Shown here: positions 17,032 through 25,633 of the stretch, piece after piece | Layout of the letters: every line of letters starts with the position of its first letter | Position numbering within the stretch: position 1 is the first letter of the stretch | Assembly: GCF_040049275.1 (NCBI RefSeq) | Contig: NZ_JBDZDT010000002.1 | Coordinates: 657,279 to 721,278 of the forward strand | Length of the DNA stretch: 64,000 nucleotides | Reading direction: 5' to 3' | Source of the DNA: Aquabacter sp040049275 | GTDB lineage: Bacteria > Pseudomonadota > Alphaproteobacteria > Rhizobiales > Xanthobacteraceae | The notes under the pieces: model-generated | The model's database searches: none | What the model saw: only the letters and a program-made list of their open reading frames with translations | Told to the model about the DNA's origin: nothing | Made by a program: the position numbers and the translations under genes

Positions 17032-18153
17032 TCACCTCATCGGGCTCGTTGAGGGCAACCCGTCGCAGATCGCCTTCCAGGCCGCTTCCCGCTGCGCCCT
17101 CTGTGCCGGCGTGCCCTGGATCAGCTCGTGGACGAACTGCAGCTTTTCCACCGCCGGCTGGGACAGGATGAAGGGGTAGAGGTCCGGTTGGCCCATGCTG
17201 CGGTTGACGCTGTTGAGCGCGACCGTCAGCGGTACCCAGGCTTCCACCAGATCCTCCGCGTCGCGGGCGCGATAGGGGTCGAAATCCACCTCCACTTCCA
17301 GGTCAGCCGCCTTGCGCACCCGCGGGCGGACCCGGATGCCGAAGGAGGCGGCGGTCTCCAGCGCATCGGCCATGTGGAAATAGTGCGCCCAGGTCTCGGC
17401 GAAATCCTCCCAGGGGTGGGCCGTGGCGTAGGAGGAGATGAAGCTGTTCTGCCAGCCGGGCGGCGGGCCATTCTGGTAATGGCGCTGGAGCGCCGCGCCG
17501 TAATCGGCCCGCTCGTCGCCGAACAGCGCGCGGCAGCGATCAAGTGGGCCGCCATTGGCCACCAGCAGGTCCCAGAAATAATGCCCGAGCTCATGGCGGA
17601 AATGGCCGACGAGGGTGCGATAAGGCTCGTTCATGGAGGTGCGGCGCTTCTCGCGCTCGGCATCGTCCGCTTCTGCGATGTTGAGGGTGATGAGGCCGTT
17701 ATTGTGCCCGGTCAGGATATTGGGCGCGGTGTAGGTATCGGCGAGAAAGTCGAAGGCGAGGCCGTGCTGGGGGTCCTCGATGCGGTCGTGCACGGGCAGC
17801 TTCCACATGAGGATGGAGTAGAAGACGTGGCGCTTGGCCTGCTCCACGCGCCGCCAGAGGTCCATCTTGTCCAGCCAGGAGATGTCCGGCACCGTGTGAT
17901 TGTGGCGGCAGGCGGGGCAGAAGGCGTTGCCGCCCTCCGGCACCAGCCAGTTGCACACGTCGTGCTCGGCATTGACGCAGAAGACGTAGGGCCTGGATCG
18001 GTCGGCCAGCGCCATGAAGGCGAGGCCCACCGGCTCCAGCGCGCTCATGCGACATTGTTCCGGCAGAAAGCCCAGGCGATAGCCGCAGTTCAGGCACGTG
18101 CCATTGTCGAAATGGATGGGGTTTCTGCAGTTCTGGCATTCAAAGAGTTTCAT
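17032..18153 (-). CDS. Putative zinc-binding metallopeptidase with N-terminal zinc ribbon
   Basis: A 373-residue protein matching the family of putative zinc metallopeptidases with a treble-cysteine N-terminus. The first 25 residues carry C-x2-C and C-x2-C knuckles (FECQNCRNP, GTCLNCGY). A further Cys pair (AFCPACRHNH) lies near residue 85. The HExxH motif HELGHYFWDLL is at about residues 186-190. There is no signal peptide, so it acts in the cytoplasm. Substrate is unknown. I took the ATG at 18153, immediately before the first knuckle. It is divergent from nothing obvious and convergent with csbD. Confidence 0.82.
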   Translation of the reverse strand: MKLFECQNCRNPIHFDNGTCLNCGYRLGFLPEQCRMSALEPVGLAFMALADRSRPYVFCVNAEHDVCNWLVPEGGNAFCPACRHNHTVPDISWLDKMDLWRRVEQAKRHVFYSILMWKLPVHDRIEDPQHGLAFDFLADTYTAPNILTGHNNGLITLNIAEADDAEREKRRTSMNEPYRTLVGHFRHELGHYFWDLLVANGGPLDRCRALFGDERADYGAALQRHYQNGPPPGWQNSFISSYATAHPWEDFAETWAHYFHMADALETAASFGIRVRPRVRKAADLEVEVDFDPYRARDAEDLVEAWVPLTVALNSVNRSMGQPDLYPFILSQPAVEKLQFVHELIQGTPAQRAQREAAWKAICDGLPSTSPMR

Positions 18154-18224
18154 GGCCGGCTCATCCTGGCTGTGCGCGCACGGCAAGAATCGCGGCGGAC
18201 ACGACAGTTTCCATCAAAAGACGC

Positions 18225-18887
18225 TTATTGCGCGGCTATGGTTTCAGGCAGGGCCAGATAATCGGCCTGGGTGTTGCGGGAGTGGGAGCGCAGCAGGCTC
18301 TGCAGAGCCTCGGTCTTTCCCTCCCGCGCCAGCTTCAGCATGGTGCGGTGCTCGGTGAGCGAGCGGGCGTTCAGCACCTGGTCGCGGGAGAGGCGCGCGC
18401 GCAGCGCCTGGATGCGTAGCGAGATGAGGGAATAGGCGCTCACCAGATAATCATTGCCCGAGAGCGAGACCATGAGCTGGTGATAGGCGGCGTCCAGCGT
18501 GCGGTAGCCGACGATGTCGCCGCGGGCGAACGCATCCTCCATCTCCGCGAGGCCCTTCGCCATGCCGGTAAGAAGGCGCTTGCGGTTGCGCTCCAGCGCC
18601 AGCTCGATGGCGGCCACCTCCAGCACGGCGCGCAGTTCCGAGATGGCGACCACCTGGTCCGGCGCGAGGGAGAAGACGAAGGAGCCGCGCTGGGGCTGCA
18701 CATCCACCAGCCCCTCGGTGCGCAGCTGCATCAGCGCCTCGCGCACGGGGGTCTTGGAGATGCCGAGATCGTCCGCGAGCGCATTCTCGGACAGCGCCTC
18801 GCCCAGCGCGACGCGGCCGTCGACGATGCGCTGGCGCAGTTCGTCGACCACCATTTCCTTCAGCGACTTGGGACGGACGAGGACCAT
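18225..18887 (-). CDS. GntR family transcriptional regulator, FadR/FCD subfamily
   Basis: A 220-residue repressor-type protein. The N-terminal winged helix-turn-helix is at residues about 10-70 (DELRQRIVDGRVALGEAL, then LGISKTPVREALMQL and PQRGSFV). The C-terminal all-helical FCD domain binds small acids, often through a metal, in relatives. It is divergent from the TRAP transporter operon, and a short perfect palindrome lies between them. It most likely senses the operon substrate or a breakdown product. Start at 18887 (MVLVRPKSLKE) is chosen at the conserved N-terminus; upstream in-frame starts exist. Confidence 0.92.
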   Translation of the reverse strand: MVLVRPKSLKEMVVDELRQRIVDGRVALGEALSENALADDLGISKTPVREALMQLRTEGLVDVQPQRGSFVFSLAPDQVVAISELRAVLEVAAIELALERNRKRLLTGMAKGLAEMEDAFARGDIVGYRTLDAAYHQLMVSLSGNDYLVSAYSLISLRIQALRARLSRDQVLNARSLTEHRTMLKLAREGKTEALQSLLRSHSRNTQADYLALPETIAAQ

Positions 18888-18964
18888 CGGACTTCCTGGA
18901 AAACGCGTGCCCCCAGTGGGCGACTCGGGGGATGCCGTCAAGCTTCCCTTGCGTCTCACATCTC

Positions 18965-18975
18965 ATATCTGATAT
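18965..18975. promoter_or_regulatory. Candidate operator for the divergent GntR regulator
   Basis: A perfect palindrome ATATC-T-GATAT lies between the divergent gntR and dctP-like genes, in an AT-rich patch of an otherwise GC-rich region. Its position suits a site controlling both genes, but no binding motif is known for this regulator. Confidence 0.4.
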
Positions 18976-19048
18976 TCCAGTTGATAGGGATGTCGCAAGA
19001 AGCATCCCATCGTGCGGTCGATGCGCCGCGCTCAGGGAGGATCGGAAC

Positions 19049-20041
19049 ATGAAGATTGCCATGGCGCTTGCCGCGGCCGGCCTTGTGCTGGGCCTCGGCG
19101 CGGGCGGAGCAGTCGCCCAGCAGAGCATGACGCTGAAATCCGCCGACGTGCACCCCAAGGGCTATCCGACGGTGGAAGCCGTCGAGAACATGAGCAAGAA
19201 GCTGGAGCAGGCCACCAATGGCCGCCTGAAGGTCCAGGTGTTCCCCTCCATGCAGCTCGGCGGTGAGAAGGAGTTCCTGGAGCAGGCCCAGGTCGGCGCG
19301 CTGGCCATGGCCCGGGTCTCGGGCGGCGTGATGGGCCCGGTGGTGCCCGAGATCAACGTGCTGAACCTGCCCTACATGTTCCGCGACAGCGAGCACATGT
19401 ACAAGGTGGTGGACGGCCCCATCGGCGACGAACTGCTCCAGAAGATCACCGACAATCCCAATATCGGCCTCATCGGTATCGCCTGGATGGATGGTGGCGC
19501 GCGCAACATCTATGACCGCGTGCGCCCCGTGGCCAAGATGGAGGATCTGAAGGGCCTCAAGATCCGCGTCATCGGCAACCCGGTCTTCGTGGACATGATG
19601 AACGCCATGGGCGCGAACGGCGTCGCCATGGGCTACGACCAGCTCATCAACGGCCTTCAGACCGGCGTGGTGGATGGCGCGGAGAACAATTATCCGAGCT
19701 ACGCCACAGGCCAGCACTACAATTACGCCAAGTATTACTCGACCACCCAGCACCTGATGGTGCCGGAGATCCTGGTCTTCTCGAAGCGGGTCTGGAACCA
19801 GCTCTCGCCCGACGACCAGAAGCTCATCATGAAGGTGGCGAAGGAAGCCCAGCAGGAGCAGCGCAAGCTCTGGCAGGCCATGGAGAAGAAGTCCCTCGAC
19901 ATCATGAAGGAGAACAACGTGGTCCTCACGGAGGTCTCCGCGGCCGAGAAGGCGCGCTTCAAGGACGCCATGAAGCCGGTCTGGGACAAATACGGCGCTG
20001 CCAACCAGGCGATGATCGACCGCATCCAGAAGGTGCAGTGA
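19049..20041 (+). CDS. TRAP transporter solute-binding protein (DctP family)
   Basis: A 330-residue periplasmic binding protein with signal peptide AMALAAAGLVLGLGAGGAVAQQ. Family features include the segment RLKVQVFPSMQLGGEKEFLEQ, the LKGLKIRV region carrying the carboxylate-binding Arg, and GLQTGVVDGAENNYPSY. It delivers an organic acid, probably a sugar acid given the neighbours, to the DctQM membrane subunits. The gene is first in the operon and divergent from gntR. Between it and the small permease lies a large inverted repeat that could favour higher expression of the binding protein. Confidence 0.93.
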   Translation: MKIAMALAAAGLVLGLGAGGAVAQQSMTLKSADVHPKGYPTVEAVENMSKKLEQATNGRLKVQVFPSMQLGGEKEFLEQAQVGALAMARVSGGVMGPVVPEINVLNLPYMFRDSEHMYKVVDGPIGDELLQKITDNPNIGLIGIAWMDGGARNIYDRVRPVAKMEDLKGLKIRVIGNPVFVDMMNAMGANGVAMGYDQLINGLQTGVVDGAENNYPSYATGQHYNYAKYYSTTQHLMVPEILVFSKRVWNQLSPDDQKLIMKVAKEAQQEQRKLWQAMEKKSLDIMKENNVVLTEVSAAEKARFKDAMKPVWDKYGAANQAMIDRIQKVQ

Positions 20042-20061
20042 GGGCGGACTAGGTGCAACCA

Positions 20062-20193
20062 GCCCCCTCTCCCGCTTGCGGGGGAGGGTGGGGGAGGGGG
20101 CGGACGCCAGCCTCTCCATTTCCCCGCGCTTCCGGCCTTCGGCCGGCCCCCCTCCCTAGCCCTCTCCCGCAAGCGGGAGAGGGAATCCCGCAA
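20062..20193. repeat. Type B inverted repeat within the TRAP operon
   Basis: Facing units CCCTCTCCCGCTTGCGGGGG and CCTCTCCCGCAAGCGGGAGA are separated by about 90 bases. Each unit folds into a small hairpin, and the two can also pair with each other. It lies between the binding-protein and small-permease genes, where stem-loops often reduce read-through or protect the upstream message. A related copy is at 25499 and a single unit at 50524. Confidence 0.8.
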
Positions 20194-20219
20194 AGGTATT
20201 GTTCCGCGAAAGGCGCGAC

Positions 20220-20735
20220 ATGCTTTCCTATGTGCGTGCGATGGATGGATTGCAGCGCCTCTGCATGATCGTGGCGGGCGCGTGCCTCGTGGTGATCACC
20301 CTCATCATCCCCTACGGCGTCTTCATGCGCTATGTGCTCTCCACCGCCTCGTCCTGGCCGGAGCCCATGGCGGTGATCCTGATGATCTGGTTCTCCTTCC
20401 TCTCGGCGGCCATCTGCTATCGCGAGAACCTGCACATCGCCGTCAACGTCTTGCCCGCCATGCTCACCGGGACGGCGCGAACCGCTCTCGGCTGGGTCAT
20501 CGAGCTGTGCATGGCCGGCACCAACCTGTTCATGCTCATCTATGGCACCAAGCTGGTCCAGACCACCTGGTACCAGTCGGTGGCCGAGTTCCCCGGCCTC
20601 TCCGTCGGCATCACCTATCTCCCCATCCCCATCGGCGGCCTCGTCACGACCCTGTTCGTGATCGAGCGCCTGTGGACCGGCAAATTGTTCGCGGACCCGC
20701 CCGGCGACGAGCTCGCCCCCATCAGCACCGAATAA
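20220..20735 (+). CDS. TRAP transporter small permease (DctQ family)
   Basis: A 171-residue inner-membrane protein with four hydrophobic segments, the normal DctQ topology. The first holds IVAGACLVVITLIIPYGVFMRY, and the conserved SSWPEPMAVILMIWFSFL follows. The C-terminus is cytoplasmic and acidic. It pairs with DctM and DctP. The ATG at 20220 starts at MLSYVRAMDG; an upstream in-frame start at 20199 is possible. The large permease begins 12 bases after its stop. Confidence 0.9.
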   Translation: MLSYVRAMDGLQRLCMIVAGACLVVITLIIPYGVFMRYVLSTASSWPEPMAVILMIWFSFLSAAICYRENLHIAVNVLPAMLTGTARTALGWVIELCMAGTNLFMLIYGTKLVQTTWYQSVAEFPGLSVGITYLPIPIGGLVTTLFVIERLWTGKLFADPPGDELAPISTE

Positions 20736-20747
20736 GCGGGCCGCCAT

Positions 20748-22028
20748 ATGGATCTCGCCATTCTCCTCGGGAGCTTCACGCTCCTCTGCCTCGTCGGCAT
20801 GCCGGTGGCCTATGCGCTGGGGCTCGCCGCCATCTTCGCCGCGCTCTGGATGGACCTGCCGCTGGAAGCGGTGATGCTGAAGGTGTCGGACGGGACCGAC
20901 GATTTCGCCCTCCTCGCCATTCCCTTCTTCATCCTCGCCGGCGGCATCATGGCCGAGGGCGGCATGGCCGAGCGGCTCGTCAATCTCGCGAAGATCTTCG
21001 TGGGCTGGATCCGGGGCGGGCTGGCGCTGGTGAACATCCTCGCCTCCACCTTTTTCGGCTGCATTTCCGGCTCGTCGGTGGCGGACACCGCCTCCATCGG
21101 CTCGGTGATGATCCCGCAGATGATCAAGGAGGGCTATCCGCGCCTGTTCGCGGTGAACGTGACAGTCTCCGGCTCGCTGCAACCCCTTCTGATCCCGCCC
21201 TCCCACAATGCGGTGATCTATTCGCTGGCGGCGGGCGGCTCCATCTCCATCGCCGACCTGTTCCTGGCCGGCGCCATTCCGGGCTTCCTGCTCGGCTTGA
21301 GTCTGATGGTGCTGGTGCTCGTCATCGCCCGGCGCCAGAATTTTCCGAAGGGCGAGGTGATCGGCCCGCGCCGGGCGGCGAAGATCGTGGTGGAGGCGTT
21401 CTGGGGCCTGCTCACCGTCTTCATCATCCTCGGCGGCATATTGGGCGGCGTCTTCACCCCCACGGAATCGGCGGCGGTCGCCTGCGTCTATTCCTTCATC
21501 ATCACCATGTTCGTCTATCGCGACTACAAATGGAGCGAGCTGCACATACTGGTGGGCCGGGTGGTGCGCACGGTCGGCATGGTGATGCTGATGATCGGCT
21601 TCTCGGTGGCCTTCGGCTACATGATGGCGCTGATGCAAGTGCCCATGCGGGCGGCGGAATTCTTCCTCGCCGTGGCGGACAACAAATATACCCTGCTGCT
21701 GGTCATCAACATCGTGCTCCTGGTGCTGGGCACCTTCATGGACCTCGCGCCCATGCTGCTGATCTGCACGCCCATCTTCCTGCCCATCGTGAAGCAGTTC
21801 GGCATCGATCCGGTGCAGTTCGGCATCATCATGATCCTCAATCTCGGCATTGGCCTCCTCACGCCTCCGGTGGGTCCTACTTTGGCGGTGGGCTGCGCCA
21901 TCGGCCGGGTGTCCATGGAGGCGGTGTCGAAAAGCATCATGGTGTTCTACATCCCCATGCTGGTGGTCCTCGCTTTGGTCACCTATTGGCCGCCGCTCAC
22001 CCTGTGGCTGCCCCAGGCATTCAAGTGA
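20748..22028 (+). CDS. TRAP transporter large permease (DctM family)
   Basis: A 426-residue membrane protein with about 12 hydrophobic segments. DctM is the ion-coupled translocating subunit of TRAP systems. Typical segments are FALLAIPFFILAGGIMAEGG, STFFGCISGSSVADTASIG and IGLLTPPVGPTLAVGC near the C-terminus. It lies between dctQ and the first SDR gene with tight spacing, so it is part of the same operon. Confidence 0.94.
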   Translation: MDLAILLGSFTLLCLVGMPVAYALGLAAIFAALWMDLPLEAVMLKVSDGTDDFALLAIPFFILAGGIMAEGGMAERLVNLAKIFVGWIRGGLALVNILASTFFGCISGSSVADTASIGSVMIPQMIKEGYPRLFAVNVTVSGSLQPLLIPPSHNAVIYSLAAGGSISIADLFLAGAIPGFLLGLSLMVLVLVIARRQNFPKGEVIGPRRAAKIVVEAFWGLLTVFIILGGILGGVFTPTESAAVACVYSFIITMFVYRDYKWSELHILVGRVVRTVGMVMLMIGFSVAFGYMMALMQVPMRAAEFFLAVADNKYTLLLVINIVLLVLGTFMDLAPMLLICTPIFLPIVKQFGIDPVQFGIIMILNLGIGLLTPPVGPTLAVGCAIGRVSMEAVSKSIMVFYIPMLVVLALVTYWPPLTLWLPQAFK

Positions 22029-22047
22029 ACCTTATTCGGAGCGTTTC

Positions 22048-22833
22048 ATGACCGGTCTCGACAGCCTCCCGACCTTCCCCGACCTCGCCGGCAAGGCGGT
22101 GCTCGTCACCGGCGCCTCCACGGGCATCGGCGCCGCGGTGGCGGAAGGCTTCGCCCATTCCGGCGCGAAGGTGGGGGTGCATTTCAATGCCAGCCGCGAG
22201 AAGGCGGAAGAGGTGGCCGGCCGAATCCGCGCGGCGGGCGGGGAGGCCGTGCTGATCGGCGGGGACGTGACGCAGGCGCGCCAGCCCAAGGCCATCGTGG
22301 AAGCCATGGTGGAGGCGTTCGGCGGGCTCGACGTGCTGGTGAACAATGCCGGCGGCCTCGTGAAGCGCGTGATGATCGCCGATTATGACGACGCCTTTCT
22401 CGATCAGGTGATCGATCTCAACATCCGCCAGGTGGCCCATTTCATGCGCGAGGGCGCGGCCCACATGAAGGGGCGGGGCGGCTCCATCATCAATGTCTCC
22501 TCCATCGCCGCCCGCAATGGCGGGGGCAACGGGGCGGTGATGTATGCTTCCGCCAAGGGCTTCATCTCCACCGCCACGCGCGGCTGGGCGAAGGAACTGG
22601 CGAAGGACAATATCCGCGTGAATGCCGTCTCCCCCGGCACCATCGCCACGCCCTTCCACGAGCGCTTCTCCACCGCCGACATGCTGAAGGCCGCGCAGGC
22701 CACCATTCCGCAGAACCGCATCGGCGTGCCGGAGGAGTGCGTGGGCACCTTCCTCTACCTCGCCTCGGAAGCGGCCTCCGGCTACGTGACGGGGCAGATC
22801 ATCGAGGTGAATGGCGGCCAGTACATGCCCTGA
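22048..22833 (+). CDS. SDR family NAD(P)-dependent oxidoreductase
   Basis: A 261-residue classical short-chain dehydrogenase. The cofactor site is TGASTGIGAAVAEGF, NNAG is present, and the catalytic Ser-Tyr-Lys appears as NVSSIA and MYASAKGF. The C-terminus YVTGQIIEVNGGQYMP is typical. It is 19 bases after the TRAP permease. Together with the later SDR and the Gfo/Idh protein it probably oxidises or epimerises the transported acid or sugar. The exact substrate cannot be read from the sequence. Confidence 0.9.
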   Translation: MTGLDSLPTFPDLAGKAVLVTGASTGIGAAVAEGFAHSGAKVGVHFNASREKAEEVAGRIRAAGGEAVLIGGDVTQARQPKAIVEAMVEAFGGLDVLVNNAGGLVKRVMIADYDDAFLDQVIDLNIRQVAHFMREGAAHMKGRGGSIINVSSIAARNGGGNGAVMYASAKGFISTATRGWAKELAKDNIRVNAVSPGTIATPFHERFSTADMLKAAQATIPQNRIGVPEECVGTFLYLASEAASGYVTGQIIEVNGGQYMP

Positions 22834-22866
22834 GCGGGCGGACCTTCTTCAATACGGGATTGTCTC

Positions 22867-23892
22867 ATGCACCATATTGCCATCGTCGGGCTCGGAATGG
22901 CCCATAAGCCCCATCTCGCCAGCCTGCGCGATCTGTCAAAGCGCGTCTCCATCGCCGCCTGCTATGCCCCGAGCGCGGAGCGGCGCGCGGCCTTCGCCGC
23001 CGCCAATCGCGACCTCAACGTCACGGACGATCTGGACGGCATCCTCGATGATCCCGGCATCGGCATGCTGCTGCTGCTGACCCCGCCGCGCACCCATCTC
23101 GATCTCATTGAGCGCTGCGCCAAGGCGGGCAAGCATGTGCTGCTGGAAAAGCCGGTAGAGGTGGACCTTCATCGCTCGGTGAAGGTGGTGGAAGCCATGG
23201 AGAAGGCGGACAGAAAGCTCGCCATCATGCTTCAGCACCGCTTCCGGCCCACCTCGCTGAAGGTGGCGCGGATGCTGAAGGAAGGGGCTTTCGGCGCGCT
23301 CATCTCCGGCTCCGCCTCCATCCGCTGGTGGCGGCCGCCGGAGTATTTTGCGCAGCCTGGACGCGGGACGCTCGCGCGCGACGGCGGCGGCGTGCTGCTG
23401 ACGCAGGCGATCCATACGCTGGACCTGTTCCTGAGCCTCACCGGCCCGGTGAAGCGGGTCGCCGCCATCACCGGCACCTCGCCGCTCCGGGCCATCGACA
23501 CGGAGGATGTGGCCGCTGCGGCGGTTCAGTTCGAGAACGGCGCCATCGGTACCATCGATGCGACCACGGTGGCCTATCCCGGCTTTCCCGAGCGCCTCGA
23601 CCTCGCCTGCGAGAAGGCCACCGTCATCATCGCCGCCGACACGCTTGATATCTTTTGGAAGGACGGCCGGCACGTGCACGAGGAGGGCGCGCAGGGCGGC
23701 GGCGGCGGGGCGGATCCCATGGCCTTCTCCCATGAGGCGCACAAGGCGCTGCTGGCGGATTTCCTCGATGCGGTGGACGAGGGCCGCGAGCCCATGGTGA
23801 GCGGGCGCTCGGCGCTGCGCGTGCAGGCGCTCATCGACGCCATCATCGCCTCCTCCGCCCAGGGCGTTCCCGTCGAGCTGAAGGCGGCCTGA
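22867..23892 (+). CDS. Gfo/Idh/MocA family oxidoreductase
   Basis: A 341-residue protein with an N-terminal Rossmann domain (IAIVGLGMAHKPHL) and the family motif LLEKPVEVDL containing the conserved EKP. The C-terminal alpha/beta domain includes GGGVLLTQAIHTLDLFLSLTG, with the catalytic-type His. Family members oxidise or reduce sugars, inositols and related polyols with NAD(P). Placed between an SDR and a lactone-active amidohydrolase, it is a good candidate for a sugar or sugar-acid dehydrogenase. The amidohydrolase gene starts two bases after its stop. Confidence 0.9.
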   Translation: MHHIAIVGLGMAHKPHLASLRDLSKRVSIAACYAPSAERRAAFAAANRDLNVTDDLDGILDDPGIGMLLLLTPPRTHLDLIERCAKAGKHVLLEKPVEVDLHRSVKVVEAMEKADRKLAIMLQHRFRPTSLKVARMLKEGAFGALISGSASIRWWRPPEYFAQPGRGTLARDGGGVLLTQAIHTLDLFLSLTGPVKRVAAITGTSPLRAIDTEDVAAAAVQFENGAIGTIDATTVAYPGFPERLDLACEKATVIIAADTLDIFWKDGRHVHEEGAQGGGGGADPMAFSHEAHKALLADFLDAVDEGREPMVSGRSALRVQALIDAIIASSAQGVPVELKAA

Positions 23893-23893
23893 C

Positions 23894-24721
23894 ATGACCA
23901 CCACCCCGCGCCTCACCGCGCCGCCCGATGCGGTGGACACCAACATCCACATCTTCGACAAAAGGTTTCCGCTCGCGCCCACCGCCCTCATGCAGCCGCC
24001 GGATGCGAGCGTGGGCGAATATCGCATGGTGATGCAGACGCTCGGCATCGCGCGCGCGGTGGTGGTCCAGCCCACTGCCTACGGCACCGACAACCGCTGC
24101 ACCACGGACGCGGTGGCGGCCTTCGGGCTCGACGTGGCGCGGGGCGTGGGCGTGGTGGATGCCTCGGTCTCCGATGGGGAGCTGGAGCGGCTGTCGAAGG
24201 CCGGCATCGTCGGCACCCGCTTCCACCTCATGCCCGGCGGCGCGGTGCCGCTGGAGCAGTTCGACACCATCGCCGCAAGGGCCCATGAGGTGGGATGGCA
24301 CATCCAGTTCCAGACCGACGGGCGGCGCCTGCCGGAATTTGCGGCGCAGATTAAGTCGTGGCCCGGCACCATCGTCATCGACCATGTGGGCAAGTTCCTG
24401 GAGCCGGTGACGCCGGAGCACGAGGCCTTCCTCGCCTTGCTGGACCTCGTGGAGACCGGCCGCGTCTTCGTGAAGCTCTCGGCGCCCTACGAGGTCTCAA
24501 AGGCCGGGCCGCCCTTCTATGACGATGTGGGCACGCTCGCCAAAGCCCTGGTGAAGGCGGCGCCCGATCGCCTCGTCTGGGCCACCAACTGGCCGCACCT
24601 CGCGCTGAAGGAGAAGCCGGACGACGCGCATCTCCTCGACCTTCTTTTGGACTGGGCGAGGGACGAGGGCGTGATCCGCCGCATCCTGGCGGACAATGCC
24701 GCCGACCTCTACCGCTTTTGA
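23894..24721 (+). CDS. Amidohydrolase-2 family protein, galactarolactone isomerase/lactonase-like
   Basis: A 275-residue TIM-barrel protein of the group containing 2-pyrone-4,6-dicarboxylate lactonase and D-galactarolactone isomerase (GLI). The start AVDTNIHIFD keeps only one of the two metal His of classic amidohydrolases, as in GLI, a metal-independent member of the group. Other matching segments are IVIDHVGKF, VKLSAPYEVS and LVWATNWPH. It presumably opens or isomerises a sugar-acid lactone formed by the neighbouring dehydrogenase. It is tightly packed in the operon, two bases after the Gfo/Idh gene. Confidence 0.82.
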   Translation: MTTTPRLTAPPDAVDTNIHIFDKRFPLAPTALMQPPDASVGEYRMVMQTLGIARAVVVQPTAYGTDNRCTTDAVAAFGLDVARGVGVVDASVSDGELERLSKAGIVGTRFHLMPGGAVPLEQFDTIAARAHEVGWHIQFQTDGRRLPEFAAQIKSWPGTIVIDHVGKFLEPVTPEHEAFLALLDLVETGRVFVKLSAPYEVSKAGPPFYDDVGTLAKALVKAAPDRLVWATNWPHLALKEKPDDAHLLDLLLDWARDEGVIRRILADNAADLYRF

Positions 24722-24730
24722 GGAGATGAC

Positions 24731-25486
24731 ATGGGACGTCTCGACGGATTGCGGGCCCTCATCACCGGGGGCGGACGCGGCATCGGCGCGGCCACGGCGC
24801 GCCGCTTCGCCCGCGAGGGGGCGTGGGTCGCCATCATGGGCAAGGGCGAGGCGAGCCTCGCCGGCAGCCGGGCGCTGGCCGCCGACGAGGGGCTGGAACT
24901 GGAGACCTTTGTCGGCGACGTGACCCGCGAGGACGATGTCAAGCGGGTGATCGATCAGGTGGTGGAGCATTTCGGCGGGCTGGACATCCTCGTCAACAAT
25001 GCCGGGGCCAGCCATTCCAAGCCCTTCGAGGAAAAGACTCGCGCCGACGTGCTGGAGACGCTGGAGACCAACTTCGTGAGCGTGTTCCTGTGCTGCCAGA
25101 AGGCGGCGCCGCATCTTTTGGCATCCGGGCACGGGGCCATCGTCAACATCACGTCCGTGCGCGCGCTGGAGCAGTGCGGGCGGGAAGGGGTGATGGATTA
25201 TTCCGCCGCCAAGGCCGGCGTGGTCAGCCTCACCAAGACGCTGGCGAAGCAGCTCGCGCCCAAGGTGCGGGTGAATGCGGTGGCGCCGGGCCATACCAAC
25301 ACCGACATCCTGCGGGGGCTCCCCCAGGAGGTGCGCGACCGCATGCTGGCCGGAACCTATCTCCAGCGCTTCGCCGAGCCGGACGACATCGCGGCGGCGG
25401 CCCTGTACCTCGCCTCGCCCGAGGCGTCGTTCGTGACGGGGCAGCAGATCGTGGTGGACGGGGGCTTCTCGCTGAAGGCGGGTTAG
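24731..25486 (+). CDS. SDR family oxidoreductase, last gene of the TRAP operon
   Basis: A 251-residue classical SDR. The cofactor motif is TGGGRGIGAATARRF, NNAG is intact, and the catalytic residues lie in NITSVRAL and DYSAAKAGV. FVTGQQIVVDGGFSL closes the fold. It begins nine bases after the amidohydrolase gene with GAGGAG upstream. It is only modestly like the first SDR of the operon, so the two are unlikely to be recent duplicates. Substrate is unknown; a sugar acid or its keto derivative is inferred. Confidence 0.9.
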   Translation: MGRLDGLRALITGGGRGIGAATARRFAREGAWVAIMGKGEASLAGSRALAADEGLELETFVGDVTREDDVKRVIDQVVEHFGGLDILVNNAGASHSKPFEEKTRADVLETLETNFVSVFLCCQKAAPHLLASGHGAIVNITSVRALEQCGREGVMDYSAAKAGVVSLTKTLAKQLAPKVRVNAVAPGHTNTDILRGLPQEVRDRMLAGTYLQRFAEPDDIAAAALYLASPEASFVTGQQIVVDGGFSLKAG

Positions 25487-25498
25487 CCGGCTGGATGG

Positions 25499-25617
25499 AC
25501 CCGTCTCCCGCTTGCGGGGGAGGGCTGGGGAGGGGGAAGGGCGCTTTCCGCGGGGGCGCGCCGCTCTCTCGCTTCGCTCACCCCCTCCCAACCCTCCCCC
25601 GCAAGCGGGAGAGGGCT
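25499..25617. repeat. Type B inverted repeat after the TRAP operon
   Basis: Facing units beginning CCGTCTCCCGCTTGCGGGGG and ending CCCCGCAAGCGGGAGAGGG enclose about 80 bases. It separates the convergent ends of the TRAP operon and the peroxiredoxin gene and could serve as a terminator for both. Confidence 0.8.
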
Positions 25618-25633
25618 TTGAGTCAGAAGCGAA

